A stretch of 64,000 nt of DNA from NCBI GenBank assembly GCA_012064415.1, contig SSNU01000027.1, positions 105,600-169,599 of the forward strand, given 5' to 3'. Below the pieces are notes generated by a model. The model saw nothing but the letters and a program-made list of their open reading frames with translations, had not been told where the DNA came from and did no database searches. Positions within the stretch are counted from its first letter, which is position 1, and each line of letters begins with the position of its first letter. The position numbers were made by a program, and so were the translations under genes. The stretch comes from Gyrodactylus bullatarudis (Eukaryota > Platyhelminthes > Monogenea > Gyrodactylidea > Gyrodactylidae). Below are positions 9,601 to 21,349 of the stretch, piece after piece.

Positions 9601-12600
9601 TCATTCTACTTTATTGGCTCTTAAGACTTTTAAAACAATTTTTTTATTTGCTTCGTTAAAACAATCAATCACATAGTTTGTCTGACGTATCTGTAAATTT
9701 ATCTGATTGGGTTCATTTTGGCTGACAATTATATCTCTTAGGAAAATATTTTCATTCCTCTCTTCAATGGATAAGTGATTATTTTGTATAACAGCTAAAA
9801 CAATATTTCCATTTATTTCCACATAGCCTTCCAATTTTTCATGATCTTAAATATTTTTGAATCAATCAAACGTGATCTTACTAAATTTATAAGGGATATT
9901 TTGGATTAGAACTCTTGATAGATGATAAAAATCTTTCGTAAGAGGCTGTAAGTAAAGACTTTCTATTCTTTCTTTTGTCAGTTTATCGATAGAGTCTTTC
10001 AGTTCGATGAATTTTGCGTGTAGGTAAATTGTAGAACTCTTTATATCAACTGTCAAATATGAGTAAGTAGAGCCAGGGTAAAATGCCTGAATTTCACTCT
10101 CGATAATTGTAACTTCAGATTCTACTCCGTTGAGCAGAATCAATCCGTAAAACACACCTTCAAATTAAAATAATTAATATCGAGTAACTCACAACCTTCG
10201 CCTTAATTATCAAAAAAAAAGTTTTTAGTTTGAGTTATTAACTCGGATTGTTAAGCCCCCTTTTTTAGATGGCTTCTAAAGTAAAAAATTATTGGTGGTC
10301 ATGGAAAATTTTTTTTTAAGGTCTGTTAAAAAAGTAAATAATTCTGGATCAAAATTTTATGCTGATTCCAAATCTGTTCTCAGAATCCTGATATCATTCT
10401 AAGAGATAATGGGGAAAAACGAATTTTAGGAAAATTTCTAAAAGTAATTATAGTTAATTAAGATTTTTTTAGATAAAGTGAGAAAGTATAAAATTCTGCG
10501 TCGAATGATGGATCTTTTAGGTGGGTTTGAGGAAAATAAGCCTCTAAAATTTGCGGCCAAGGTAAAAAAAATTTTTTTTCTTCTAATTTTTGGTAAAATT
10601 TTCTGCTTTCATCTCCTAAAAAGTCTGGTTTCCAATGAGATATTTCAAAAGAAAAATAATAAATAAAGAAAAATTTTGTGCTGATTCGAGTCTCCCAGAA
10701 TGCATCTGAATCATTGAGTGCTTTTTTAGCCCGAGTATTAATCAGGCTTTTTTCTCAAGTTTATGCACACACCTTAGTACTTCGAAGATGGAAAGATTGT
10801 TTTAAGATGATCCTAAAAAATCACCATTTGGACCTTATGATCTTAATTCTTTCTTTGTGATCAATTAAAAAAATATACTCAATTTAATAGAACTCACCAG
10901 ATTTTATAAAAAAATATATCATTGAATTTATTATATTTTTAGGTGATTTTAATCGTCCAACAAAAGTCTGATATACAATTTTCAAGATTAGATTCCGAAT
11001 ACCGAGTCTCTAGTTCTTTTATCTCCTGATGAAATTTTTCACCTTGCTCATCAGATATGTTTTTCAGTGGTCCAACATCAAATAGATCCAAATGATGTTT
11101 AACGAAGTGTAACTTCATACTCATCAGACATCCCAAATTCTTATAAGACTCAATAAGCTCATCAATCATTTGGTCACTGTCTATATGCCTTGTATATTTC
11201 CAAAAAAGTATGGACATATATTTTTAAATGCTAACCAAGCTGGTCGTTCAACAATTTTTCTTAAAATCATCTGACAAGATTCATATGTCTCTTTATGGGT
11301 TCTTGAATATGCAATTGGAAGCGATTTGTGGGCACCTGTATTACTCAGCAACACTGCCTTAAGACTACTATTTGACGAATCAATGAATAACCTAATTGAT
11401 CTAGGGTTGAATGGAAAGTTGAGACATCTGAACAAACCCTCAATATTAGAACAATAAGAAAGGCCTTGTTCTTGAGTGAATAACTCCCGAAATGGCTCAT
11501 CCCTGTATTTATATTGTGAATTAGTAACGTTTGAACCTCCATCAATCTTTTTGAACATAAGTTCTTTACCTAGAAGGACTGCTTCTTTCTTTGAAAGATG
11601 TAATTTACGCACGAGGTTATCGAGAAATTCTTGATCTATCTCGATTTTAACAGTCCTTGGAATCACTTCATTAACTACGGGAGATATTTCTTCAATATAT
11701 ATATCAGGATCTTGTTCTGGAATATTCACTTGGCGAACATTTTGGTCTCTACAAGCTCTTGTTATTGGGTATGACTAAAAATTATGAAATAATACTTACC
11801 TGATTAGAGGGTTTACGATTCAAATGTATTACTGTTGTACAGAAATAACAGTCAACCGCGTGATTCTCTGGACCAAACTTTAATTCTCTTACGATATGAC
11901 GAAGGATGGGGAGTTACAACTTTACACTTAAAGAGTGGCAGACATAGGCTGGAGCATATGAACACTCAGTTACTATGTTAACATTGAAGTATTCAGTGAA
12001 TGCAATTTTACCATGCAGGAAAAAATATCCACAAACATAGCAAAATCTAGAAATTTCATTGACACAAATAAAGGCACGTTGTTGGTTCATGATGACTAAT
12101 TAATAAGAACATAAAGAACGAATAGTATATAATTTCATGTGTAAAACTCATTGGACAAACAAGGTCAACCTATGAGATTCAACTACTTAATTAAAGGTAA
12201 GAAAAAATCAGGTCAAGGATAGAAAAATTGTCTCAATGTAAAATATTTATATTTTATTAAGTGCTCTTAAATAGAGAATTACTCGGTCATGCATCAGGAT
12301 TTTAAATTTCAGTGAAAAGTTCAGAAAATAAGCAGGATCTAATTCATCAAAAGAATTTCTCAGTCAAAATCTGGTGAGTTCTATTAAATTGAGTATTAGA
12401 AAGAAGATTATATTAAAGCCATATGTACATTTCATAAAGCATCATCAGTGACAATTCTTCATAAATCTATACAAACCGTACTTAGGTGTTCAAAAAAACT
12501 ATTCTTATAATCTTCAACTACCTTGGCCTATGTGAGCTTTTTCACTTTTCTCTCCACTATTGCTACTTATTGGAGAGTTTTGGTGTTTTTTTAGCTTACA

Positions 12601-15600
12601 TTATATTCTTCTTGACGTTCACTATTTCTTTCATAATTTGTAAATTATTATTTTGAATGAACTTTTAACTTGTATAATTTTTGAAGAATTACCACTGATG
12701 ATGCTTTATGCAATGTACATATGGCTTTAATAAAATTCTTCTTTCTAGTTTTCCAAATATGATTTTAAGTGGATTTTCGGACGTATTTGAAAATTTACGT
12801 GAATACCTCAATCACAAAAAATTTGAACAAAATTTTGAACTAGATTTCTTTCTAAAATTTTGAAATATCTCATTGGAAACCAGACTTTTTAGGAGATGAA
12901 AGCAGAAAATTTTACCAAAAATTGGAAAACAATTAACCTTAGTTTGAGAATTATTTTTAATCTATTGAAAATTCGTAATTTAAAGCATATTTACAAACAT
13001 ATAAACAAAGTGCTGCCTGAACACTGGCTGAATATTAACTAAATTTTTAGTTTTATAATTTTTTTACCTTAGTGATTTCAGATTAATTTTAACTAACCAA
13101 TATTATTTATTAAACATCGTAATATCTCGCTATAGCTTGATTTATCTGCCATCAAATACATTTTATTTTGCATATGACTTGTTTTGTTATTTCTAGTTTC
13201 AATGAAATAAGTTATGGTTATCAAATATTCTGAATCATTTTTACTGATAAGAGCATTTTCCAAAGAGCAAATACATTTTATTAGACAGATGTACCTTAAA
13301 TTTCCATCTTTTATTTCGATCTCCTTAAGGGTGTAGTTCACTTTAACTTTGCCCCTAAATTCCTGATACATCGGAATATCCATGCTATCTAAATAAAACT
13401 ATAATTACACGGGTAGTGATTTGGGAAAAAATCTTGTTCTGATAAAATTTTTCTAGAAAAAATTTTCTGCTGATTTCAGATCTGGTTTCAGAATTTCGCT
13501 TACGTAAATATTTTGGCCGCTATGGCCAAAAAACAAATATATGCTAATTTTGAGTATCTCAATGAATTTAATTGATATTATTGGTATGAAAACATAGGAA
13601 TCCGAAATTGATTTTATCCCCATTAAAAAGAGCGTAAAATTGCGTGTCAATTGATGGGTAATACGCGAATTTAGCACTCTCGCAAAGCTTTTTAAAACGC
13701 GCGTCAAGTTAGAAAGAATTTAAAAATCCTTTAAAAAATACATATTTTTCGAGTGTTTTTCTTCTTTTTTCACGTGTAGATTTAATAAAATTGGAAATTT
13801 AAAAAAGCAGTCCAATGTAAAATTTAATTTTCTTTCGAATGGTGCCCTTTTATTAGCGTTTGGAGGTTATTAAGCTTTTTCTAAGCCAGAATTTTTTAAT
13901 AAATAAATTATAATTTATTTATTATAATCTAAAACCTGGAAATATTCCTCACCTGAATAAGCAAGACAATTTGCTATTGGGAATTTTTTTTTAAATAAGA
14001 AGTTTATTATTCTGTCAAGCATTTTTTGATAACAAAAAGGTTTTTGGCCCGTAGTATTTAGACCATATTAGCAACGGCAACTTAGTAGAGGGTTATTGCT
14101 TTCCAAAAAAATACAAAAAAATTAAAAGGGAATACCGAATACATGTAACATATAAGTGAAAAGAATGAATAAATGAACATCTCTACACTTGGTCAACAGC
14201 AGTAAGAGAAGCTGTGACATGCAAAGTGGAGTTCGGACACGCCAAAAATAAAAATAAGCCTATTGAAAAACCAATATTTTATTCAATTTTTAAAAATTAA
14301 TTTGGCATGTAAAACCTGACGACTCGTATGCCAGTAAATAAAGCACAATATTTTTCAAGAAAACTGGCTTTTCCCTTTTATTTCAATGAATTTGACTGCA
14401 GCTCAACCAAAAACTAACATTATCGAACATCTTTCTGAAAATAAAATTATAAATGGGAGCTTTGAAAAATTTGAATTAGAAGAATCAATCCATTTTTCTA
14501 CCTATGTTACTTTTAATCCAGTAGCTTAATCACATTCATACATGAAATTTAATGCGCGATCCGAAGAACCTAAAATCTTTTTTCGCCAGTAGTCTTTCAA
14601 AAAGGTCTTTAAACAGTCATGGCTTCGGGCTTTATATGCTGTGTGAAATGACATGGCTTTGTAGATCGCAGAAGCCTTGATCCCCGCACCCTGGATGTAA
14701 CTATGCTAATAGCAGTTGGGAATGGTCGACAGCTTTTAGTACTCTCATTCAGGATATCTGGGGATAACCGCGTGGAGGTCGCTGTCTACTGGCCATATCG
14801 TTTTCGACACAGTTTTCGCCAAATAGAAAAGTAGACGTGACTCTGCATCGTAACGACAGTATTGTAAGCAACACCATCTCCCAAATTTCTGCCCGTAAAC
14901 CCTTATTGGTGGAGAGGACCCAAATTCTGTTGAATTTCATTGCGAATAAAATGGTACTTATAGAGACTGATTCTGTTTTCAATGATGCTTTGCTACGATT
15001 CTTTGTTGAAGCAGGGGAATCTATTAAAAACCATAATTATCTCTATTGAAAGAATTTGGTAAAAGTCTTCGTTTTCATGAAAAGGAATTTTCAATTTCAC
15101 GGATATTGTATTATCTATGGAGCAAAAGGAAATACTATCTCTTGGTCCCAATTTTTGTATCCTCAAACGACCCAACGAAATTGAAGACAAGGAAACGTTT
15201 GAACGTTTGATATATGAATTAGGTCTTACGCAGAACCGCAAAGATGATTCTGACACAGAGAAGTTTAAACTTGATCTTTTATCTATTTACTTACTAAAGA
15301 ACATTTTGCAACGCTCAAAGAACTTAAATCTAATGAGAACATCTTTTTGACTAAGCCTGATAAGAGAAAGAGTATAGTGATAATGTATAAGGACGACTAT
15401 TATAAGGCAGGGTTAAATTTCCTTTCAGATGAAAGTAAATTTGTTAATACATGATAGATCTTCTTATTATAAGACAATGGACAGTGGTTCGGTTTTGGTA
15501 GACTCTGATAACATAGAACTTGCTTTCACGAAATAGGCAATTTCCTATCATATCAACGAGGAGGGGCTACCACAGTGCAGACGCCCAAACGCCTATCCTG

Positions 15601-18600
15601 CCATCTCATCATCTCAGACATTAATGCAGGTTATTAAACGGCAATCTCGCTCTCCCAGTATTTTGTGAACACTCAAGTTTAAACTAAAAGTATGAAAAGT
15701 ATGCAAAATGATGATAGGAAAACAATCATTTTGCTTATTTAAACATACAATGAGGAAAATTTGATTTAAGAATGTTTCTTATTATCATTTTGAATTTTTC
15801 CAATTGTGTGCTTTCACACATTTCGATCGATAGATTTATTTCAAGGGAAGGACAATCCTTTCTTAATTTCAAAACATTATCCATCCAAGTTTTATCTTTT
15901 CTTATATTTAGCTGAGCCATACAAAGAGAATAATCTCCAACTAATTCTCCATCTTCTGAACCAATAATTTTCATATTTTTGTTGAGTACAAACAGTGTGC
16001 TAGATTTATCATTTATTTCAGCAGGACCATAGAAGCAATCTATTAAAACGAAATTGTTAAGTTTTACAGATTCATAATTTTTGTGCCAAACTTAATTTTA
16101 CTAAAATTTTATCAGTTCGTCTCCTATAATTATTATTCTTTAATATAAATCTTGAACAACAAATACAGTGAATTCTCTAATACTTGTATAAAAAGACCAA
16201 CTCGATAAAAAAGTAATCGTATTAAAATTCTAATTTAAAAATCCCAGCCTCTACTTTTAATAATGTTTTTTTCAGTCATATGATTGAAACGACCTCATAT
16301 TCAGGTTTGATATGCATTAATCTACTTATATACCAACGTTTCAAAGCAACAGGTCCTAAGATTACGATTTTGAGCATTTTTCATAATTCATCGATAAAAT
16401 TTATACCATTCGATTGAGAAAAAAAATATTATATACCTTTCCACAATTTTTTTCCAGAAAAAACGTAAAAGAAAACATCAGCGACTGTCTAAAATCAATT
16501 CTAAGTTTTATTCGTAAACATTTCATTTCTTAAAAATCATCTGTATTTCGAAGGGCTTGACTTTGGTGTGATACAACTCTGACTCTCTCCCCTCTTGGTA
16601 CAGAGTTTTATTCATTCTAATGGATATATGAATTCTTAGAATTAAAAACTGAATATCTTTGACATTAAATGAGTGATCTCATCATGAAGTGGAAGAATTC
16701 TTTATTTTCTATTTGGAAACTTCATCTGGGTATTGAAAATTTCCTCATCAAATCTTTTAATTTTTGTTCCCGGCGTAACTAATTGTCAATTCAGAATTTA
16801 CACCGTAAAAGGACCAACCATTATTCACTTTTTATGGTTTTGAATGACTTACTTTTGGCATCTAAGTAAAATATCAAATATCAACTAAAAATAGATGGTA
16901 AACTTCAATTAAAAAACAGAAACACTATCATGAGTCTGATGGTTTCTATTATGAGGTACGATATTAGTATTGGGTAGAGGACTGCTCAACTCCTTAGCAT
17001 ATTTAACCGAATATACAAGCATTTTAAGTATTGAGAGCTGAGTTTGAAAATGTATTTAAAAATCCTCCAACATTTCTGGAAGAGAAGGTAGATATTCTAC
17101 AAGTTTTACATATACATGTAATAGATAATTTACATTTGATAGTCAGGATGGCTTAGTGGGTACAGTACCTACCATTATTACCAATACCTAATATTATTCC
17201 ACCTCGTGTTGACCCCCTCGCCCTTTTTGAGAATTTCTACTTTGTTCTCAGATAGTTCTGAGAATAGATTTTAACATATTTAGAATCCTCTGTATTTGCT
17301 TATTACTAAAATCCGTTCGAGAATTGTAATGTTGATAGTTTTAAAAATTGAGCTGTACTCTAGTATCGGGCAAGTGAGAAGAGTAGGCGTATTGAATTCA
17401 GACTTAGGGGCGAACCATAAAACTTGGCTCATGGGTAACAAGATAAACAGCAGATTGATAATAAATTGGGATAATGACAAAAAGTGTATCAAAAGGGAGA
17501 GAAAATAACAAATCCTAAATCATTTTTGACACTACTTAAATCAATATACACGATATATTTACAAAACTTATATCAAAATTGACAAATCATAAGTCAGTCT
17601 ATTCGAGCATTGACAAAACTTATATCAAATTTAATCAATAGTATATCAGAATTGCCTATTATTAGAATGTAATAAACTTGAAGTTAATTTAATATTCACA
17701 TATTTAATTGTAACCGTAATTGTAATTATACTAGATGGGTGTTTTTTAAAGGCAACACTTATTATATCTTACTGACTGCTTGATGACATGAATTGATGCT
17801 AATAACGAGATATTTCCGATAGCAGTACAAAATAGTTTATTCGGAATGTCAGGACACATGAACTTTCCTTCTTCAATGCCTAAATGACAGTCTCCATCTT
17901 AGCAATAAACGTACATACCATCCTTACTTTGAAAAAAAATTAGAGCTATTGATCGACCAATCAAAAAAATAGTTGGTCCAGCAAACAGACGAAAATAATT
18001 TCTTCAGAGTTGAAAAAGACAATTCGAACTCTTTATAGAACATTGTGGTTATAAATAATAATTTGTGCTCATGTAAATTTATGGTTCACAATGGATTTCC
18101 ATGCGAGCATATCATGGCTGCGTTATTGAATCAGAACCAGGATATTTCAAATTTTATACCTGAAGTGTTCAAGAATGAAAATCTATCTGCCACATATAAC
18201 TTGAAGTTTAATTTTTGCGATATTGAAGAGCTGAAAACTTTTGAAATTGAATCATTATTTGTTAGTCGCAAAAAAGGTAAACAGAAGAGAAAAAGAATTC
18301 GCTCATTGGCAGAAAAAGTTCTAAAATGTTCAAACGGATTTTTTTAGAATATAAATATAAATCTTCTATTATGATTATCAATTTTCCATTATTATTTGAC
18401 CATAATTTTAGTCTAATTACAATTATAAGCAATTCTGATCTATGATTTGTCAAAATTGATATAAGTTTTGTAAATATATTGTGTATATTGATTTAAGAAG
18501 TGTCAAAAATGATTTAGGATTTGTTATTTTCTCTCCCTTTTGATACACTTTTTGTCATTATCCCTAATAAATTTGGTTGATTTGAAGTTGGGAATCTATG

Positions 18601-19815
18601 ATTTTTACAGAAATCTCGACTTTTCCATCAAGAACTCGAATTTTTCATAGATTTGTTGGAATCCTACTCATGTTAACCACTTTTACCAGTTGAAGGAAAA
18701 AATTCTGAAAAAATATTTTTTATGAAAAATATGGCCATTTTTCAAATTTTGATTTGGCTGTAAAATCCTATTTTTTCGAACTTTGAGCTAATGATTGATT
18801 TTAAAGTGGGAGGCTGATCGAAAGAGTTTTTCAGGATCAAGATTAGATCATAAAGCTGAATAGCACCGTCAAGTTATCGACAGTTACCCCATTTTCGAGA
18901 GATATTAAATTATCGAAATTTCATTGATTTTCAAGTAGTGAAAATGATCAAATAATTGAAATTCAGCTCCCAAACGATAATGAGGTTAGGCATTAGATCA
19001 GATTCACGGTTAAGTACTATTTTTTACTAAAATTCCTTAAATTTTCTAAAAAAAAAACTACGATTTTTCAACTGTATAACAATGTTCGCTTGCTGCCTGA
19101 CTACGTTGTCTTCTGGCTTGTATTGGTCTATCTGTAGAAAAAGAAAGGGGAGAGAAAGGTGTAGTATTTTTTAAAGAATAAGGATTATAAAAGTTACAGT
19201 GATTGTTATAGTAATCAGAATTATTAGAGTAATAACTCTGATAATATAATTCATCACTTGAAAGAAAATTAAAATTAAGATTAGAATAAAAAACATTAAG
19301 ATTACCCAGGTAGCAAGCGAACAACGTTATAGTCAATCTATGCCGAACAGCTCCCCGAAGAACTACTTGGTTCAAAATTATGACTATTTTTTAATTAATT
19401 TTCATTTTATGAGATACTGTTTTGTTATTTTATTTTTCAATATTTTTGAGGCCCTAGTCATCTGTGATTTGTAATTGAAAGTCCAGCACCTGGAACTCAC
19501 TTGTTCTGGGTATAATTAATGTTAATAAATTCATATGATTATCTACGTTGGTTTTAATACATAATCTTGTCTTGGTCAGTTTTAAATCATCACCAACTTT
19601 TTTTTTCTCCATAATATTCTCTAATATGATTTTATTTTCATATTTTTTGTATTCAATATTATTAACGGGACCAAGAATATACGTTTTCTCGTCTTCAGCT
19701 TTATATACAATTAGTTTTTTATCCTGAATTTTAACGACAACTTTATCTTGGTCTTCTTCCTTGTTCGATGAACTAATAATATACGAAAAAATGTGGTCAT
19801 ATTCAGTACAAAACG
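9601..19815 (-). CDS. Multi-exon protein of tandem PH-like repeats (5' end not found)
   Basis: I assemble five exons on the minus strand: 19501-19815, 15749-16090, 13098-13388, 9882-10157 and 9601-9845 (stop). Every junction has GT-AG ends and is phase 1, and the joined frame stays open for 489 codons. Each exon codes about 80-113 residues with the same plan: a G-x-[VAI]-x-[IL]-N style first strand, alternating hydrophobic strands, and a final amphipathic helix (EKFKMIIRNIL; SEILRCLINNI; HLSRVLIQNI; KKIVLKVLRAN). This resembles pleckstrin-homology-like folds, but I recognise no specific family. The last intron (9846-9881) is only 36 nt. The other introns carry transposons. No start codon or signal peptide is visible, so earlier exons are probably missing. 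The first exon is the least certain because its acceptor is weak. Confidence 0.55.
10875..12396 (-). mobile_element. DNA element with 31-bp perfect terminal inverted repeats
   Basis: Bases 10875-10905 and 12366-12396 are perfect inverted complements (TACTCAATTTAATAG then AACTCACCAGATTTT). They enclose about 1.5 kb with a decayed minus-strand coding region (10939-12090). No clear target-site duplication is seen beside the termini. It lies inside an intron of the PH-like repeat gene. I infer that the enclosed ORF and the repeats belong together; a chance nesting is possible. Confidence 0.6.
10939..12090 (-). pseudogene. Decayed ORF of a repetitive arthropod/cnidarian CYFC...DEQGE protein family
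   Basis: Read on the minus strand from an ATG at 12090, the blocks FCYVCGYFF, ENHAVDCYFC, a leucine-rich helix, LSYCSNIEGLF, RLFIDSSNSSLKAVLL, MSMKLHFVKHHLDLF and ISDEQGEKFHQ appear in the order I know from a highly repeated uncharacterised protein family in arthropod and Hydra genomes. Decay is clear: a stop and frame change near 11900, a frame change near 11190, and loss of roughly 150-200 central residues between the SLPIAYS block and AWLAF. A 25-nt segment (11775-11799) with GTAAGT...TTTTTAG ends must be removed to keep the frame. The family's biochemical function is unknown to me; its copy number suggests a transposon-encoded protein. Confidence 0.6.
12397..12750. repeat. Foldback/MITE adjoining the TIR element
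   Basis: The arm at 12397-12470 (AGAAAGAAG ... AAAGCCATATGTACAT ... AAGCATCATCAGTG) recurs inverted at about 12680-12750. The right half plus flank (about 12605-12800) has a diverged copy at about 28110-28300 inside a TOP3A intron, and the TTTTTCACTTTTCTCTCC centre has a relative near 62495. There is no coding capacity. Confidence 0.6.
13389..14829. other. Intronic AT-rich sequence, no gene seen
   Basis: This is part of the 13389-15748 intron of the PH-like repeat gene. Near 13440-13500 there is a copy of a short repeat, GCTGATTTCAGATCTGG..., also seen near 10350 and 10680. Otherwise I see nothing I can support. Confidence 0.35.
14830..15650 (+). pseudogene. Penelope-like retroelement fragment
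   Basis: The frame at 15117-15350 starts EQKEILSLGPNFC, the hallmark N-terminal motif of Penelope-like elements, followed by a charged helical region. After a frame break near 15348 the sequence continues KPDKRKSIVIMYKDDYY, matching the K-x-D-K-G-x-x-x-V-V-M...DY block that opens their reverse transcriptase. Stops and frame changes are frequent, and no GIY-YIG endonuclease end is visible, so the copy is dead and truncated. The upstream open frame at 14837-15049 is in the same orientation and may be the same element. It sits in an intron of the PH-like repeat gene. Confidence 0.65.
16091..17458. other. Intronic sequence, no gene seen
   Basis: AT-rich part of the first visible intron of the PH-like repeat gene. 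At about 17150 the bases TGGCTTAGTGG resemble a tRNA A box, with a weak B-box-like GTGTTGACCCC about 55 nt later; this could be a decayed tRNA-derived SINE, but no tRNA fold is evident. Confidence 0.25.
17468..18564 (+). mobile_element. Mutator-like (MULE) element with 124-bp TIRs and perfect 9-bp TSD
   Basis: The ends begin GGGATAATGACAAAAAG. The 124-bp inverted termini (17468-17591 and 18441-18564) differ at only about four positions. The element is flanked by the perfect 9-bp direct duplication TAATAAATT (17459-17467 and 18565-18573), the length typical of Mutator insertions. Inside is the C-terminal SWIM-finger part of a MULE transposase, with the catalytic core deleted. A motif ACAAAACTTATATCAAA recurs at 17561 and 17613. 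It is a non-autonomous derivative sitting in an intron of the PH-like repeat gene, right beside a family A foldback. Confidence 0.93.
18045..18347 (+). pseudogene. MULE transposase C-terminal fragment with SWIM zinc finger
   Basis: The open frame codes CSCKFMVHNGFPCEHI, a C-x-C-xn-C-x-H SWIM zinc finger, followed by a basic tail GKQKRKRIRSLAEKVL. The frame has no ATG at its upstream end; a related frame just upstream (NNFFRVEKD...) fits the residues that normally precede the SWIM finger, so a frameshift near 18040 separates them. The DDE catalytic region is missing. The same tail motif (KRGKPKKKRLRSVAEKILS) occurs in the second element at 62682-63706, so both belong to one family. Confidence 0.75.
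18575..19020. repeat. Family A foldback element, one arm plus centre
   Basis: Begins GAAGTTGGGAATCTATG, continues through CTACTCATGTTAACC and TTTTCAGGATCAAGATTAG, and ends with the centre sequence CCCAAACGATAATGAGG found in the middle of the 449-1000 and 59112-59705 copies. The opposite arm is missing. The left edge directly abuts the 9-bp target duplication of the Mutator-like element. Confidence 0.6.
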
Positions 19816-21349
19816 CTCAAATAGTTATTTAAAACAAATATTCTGATAAGTTTTTAGTTAGGATCAAGTCTTTTGGGTTAAATAAATGATGAACTATTCA
19901 CAGATAATTGATATGTATGTTATTTTTATTAAAACTTTATTTCCATCTATAGTAATTATTAATTTAATTCAAGTAGGAAAGAAGTTGTGTACCTGTATGA
20001 AAAATGTTACAGACCTATCTCATACCTTCCTTGTCCATTTTATGTTTGAAAACATAATTTATAAGAAATTCTCAAAGTAGACCATCAAAAATAGAACGCT
20101 ATTTTCTTTTTTAGGTCCCTAAGAAAAAAAATATATAGGTCAAATTAAATTTATTTTCTGATAAATATTAAAAGGAGAAAATATACAGAAAAGTCTTAAA
20201 ATTGTACATTGTACAATAGGGACAATTTTTGAAAATTAATTCGATAGAACATTTAAAGGCGGTTCTAATGATGTATGTAGGTTCTGAGAAAGTCCTTGGG
20301 GAGTTGTAAATAGGTTGAATGATTTTCCTATATAAATGTATTGAAAGTCAAAAAACCAATTATTTTCGAATTTTTGAAAACTATAAATAATCATATTTAG
20401 AATAAATTTTTGTTCTTGGAAACCATTTACTTGTCAAACCCAACCATGAAGATGAGATATTTTCTTGAATCAATTAAAAATACCTTGGATTGCTGTGGAA
20501 AATTTACACACTACTTAAAAGTAGTGGGATTTATTTTCGTGAAAAAATGCAAATTTTTTTAACTTTGTTGAATTGACATCACCCGTAGGAAAAGGCTTTA
20601 TCTAAGAGAAATTTCACACCTAGATTCCTTAAATACTAAAGCATCTTTATTTATGTAGGCATCTGGGAATTTTCGAAAAATTGTTCTTAAAAAGTTATCT
20701 TTATTGTACAATGAAGCATTGAAGTACTTACTAACAGAAGTTACTCGGATTATTAATTATAATTTTGGTGTAGATAAGATCAGGGATTTGTATATGCAAT
20801 AAAAAATACATACCAAAGTTTCCTATCCCATCATCTTTTTTACATAATTGTCCCATTTTACTTACTCGTTCATGTTCGATACAATGATACAATGAAAATC
20901 ATGGTATATATTTTTAAAAATAGTTCATAAATTACGTATATATTGAAGATTGATTGGACATGATATGAATGTCAAAAATGTAAAGACCTAGATTCACATA
21001 ATAAATTTAAATAAAGTAAAGCTATACTGGAAATAGTCTTTGCCTTAGATTTGATACTGACGCTGAACCAATCGATTGACTTCTTGAAAACAGCGGAAGA
21101 TGAAGAAAATTTTTCAATCAAGATTCGATCTCAAATCCCTGGATCAAAAACAGGGTTGAATTTTTTTCAATATTTTTAATTTGACGAAGAGACAGTTTTT
21201 GTTAGTCATAAATTATGACTCATAATACAGGAAATTTTGATATGGTTTCTCGTGGTTTATGGTGACGAGGATGGCACTTTAGTTAGTGTTTGGAGTGAAA
21301 TGGAAAAGGAAAGTCTGCGGATCCAAATCACAATCTCAAATTGTAAAAT
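19816..21349. other. No recognisable gene
   Basis: AT-rich. It may hold upstream exons of the PH-like repeat gene, but I could not identify any. A small frame near 20446 reads NTLDCCG by chance. Nothing here can be supported as a gene. Confidence 0.3.

Larger units (their letters stand above)
10590..12930. repeat. Outer inverted repeat pair around the TIR element
   Basis: About 60 bp at 10590-10652 recurs inverted at about 12864-12927, including TTTGGTAAAATTTTCTGC and a GGTTTCCAATGAGATATTTC block. The pair brackets the element at 10875-12396 and the foldback at 12397-12750, so nested insertions into an older foldback element are likely. I could not define target duplications. Sequence resembling one arm's neighbourhood recurs near 13440. 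Confidence 0.5.

Noticed and set aside
17143..17220. tRNA gene or tRNA-derived SINE (A-box-like TGGCTTAGTGG, weak B box)
   Set aside because: The acceptor and anticodon stems do not form, and the B box is poor, so at most it is a decayed SINE.
19058..19375. 105-codon minus-strand frame between PH-like exons
   Set aside because: Low-complexity Tyr/Asn-rich sequence without domain, and not needed to keep the exon chain in frame.
20446..20562. Tetraspanin-like NTLDCCG peptide
   Set aside because: The frame is only 38 codons, has no membrane helices or other loop cysteines, and lies in AT-rich sequence; chance is more likely.
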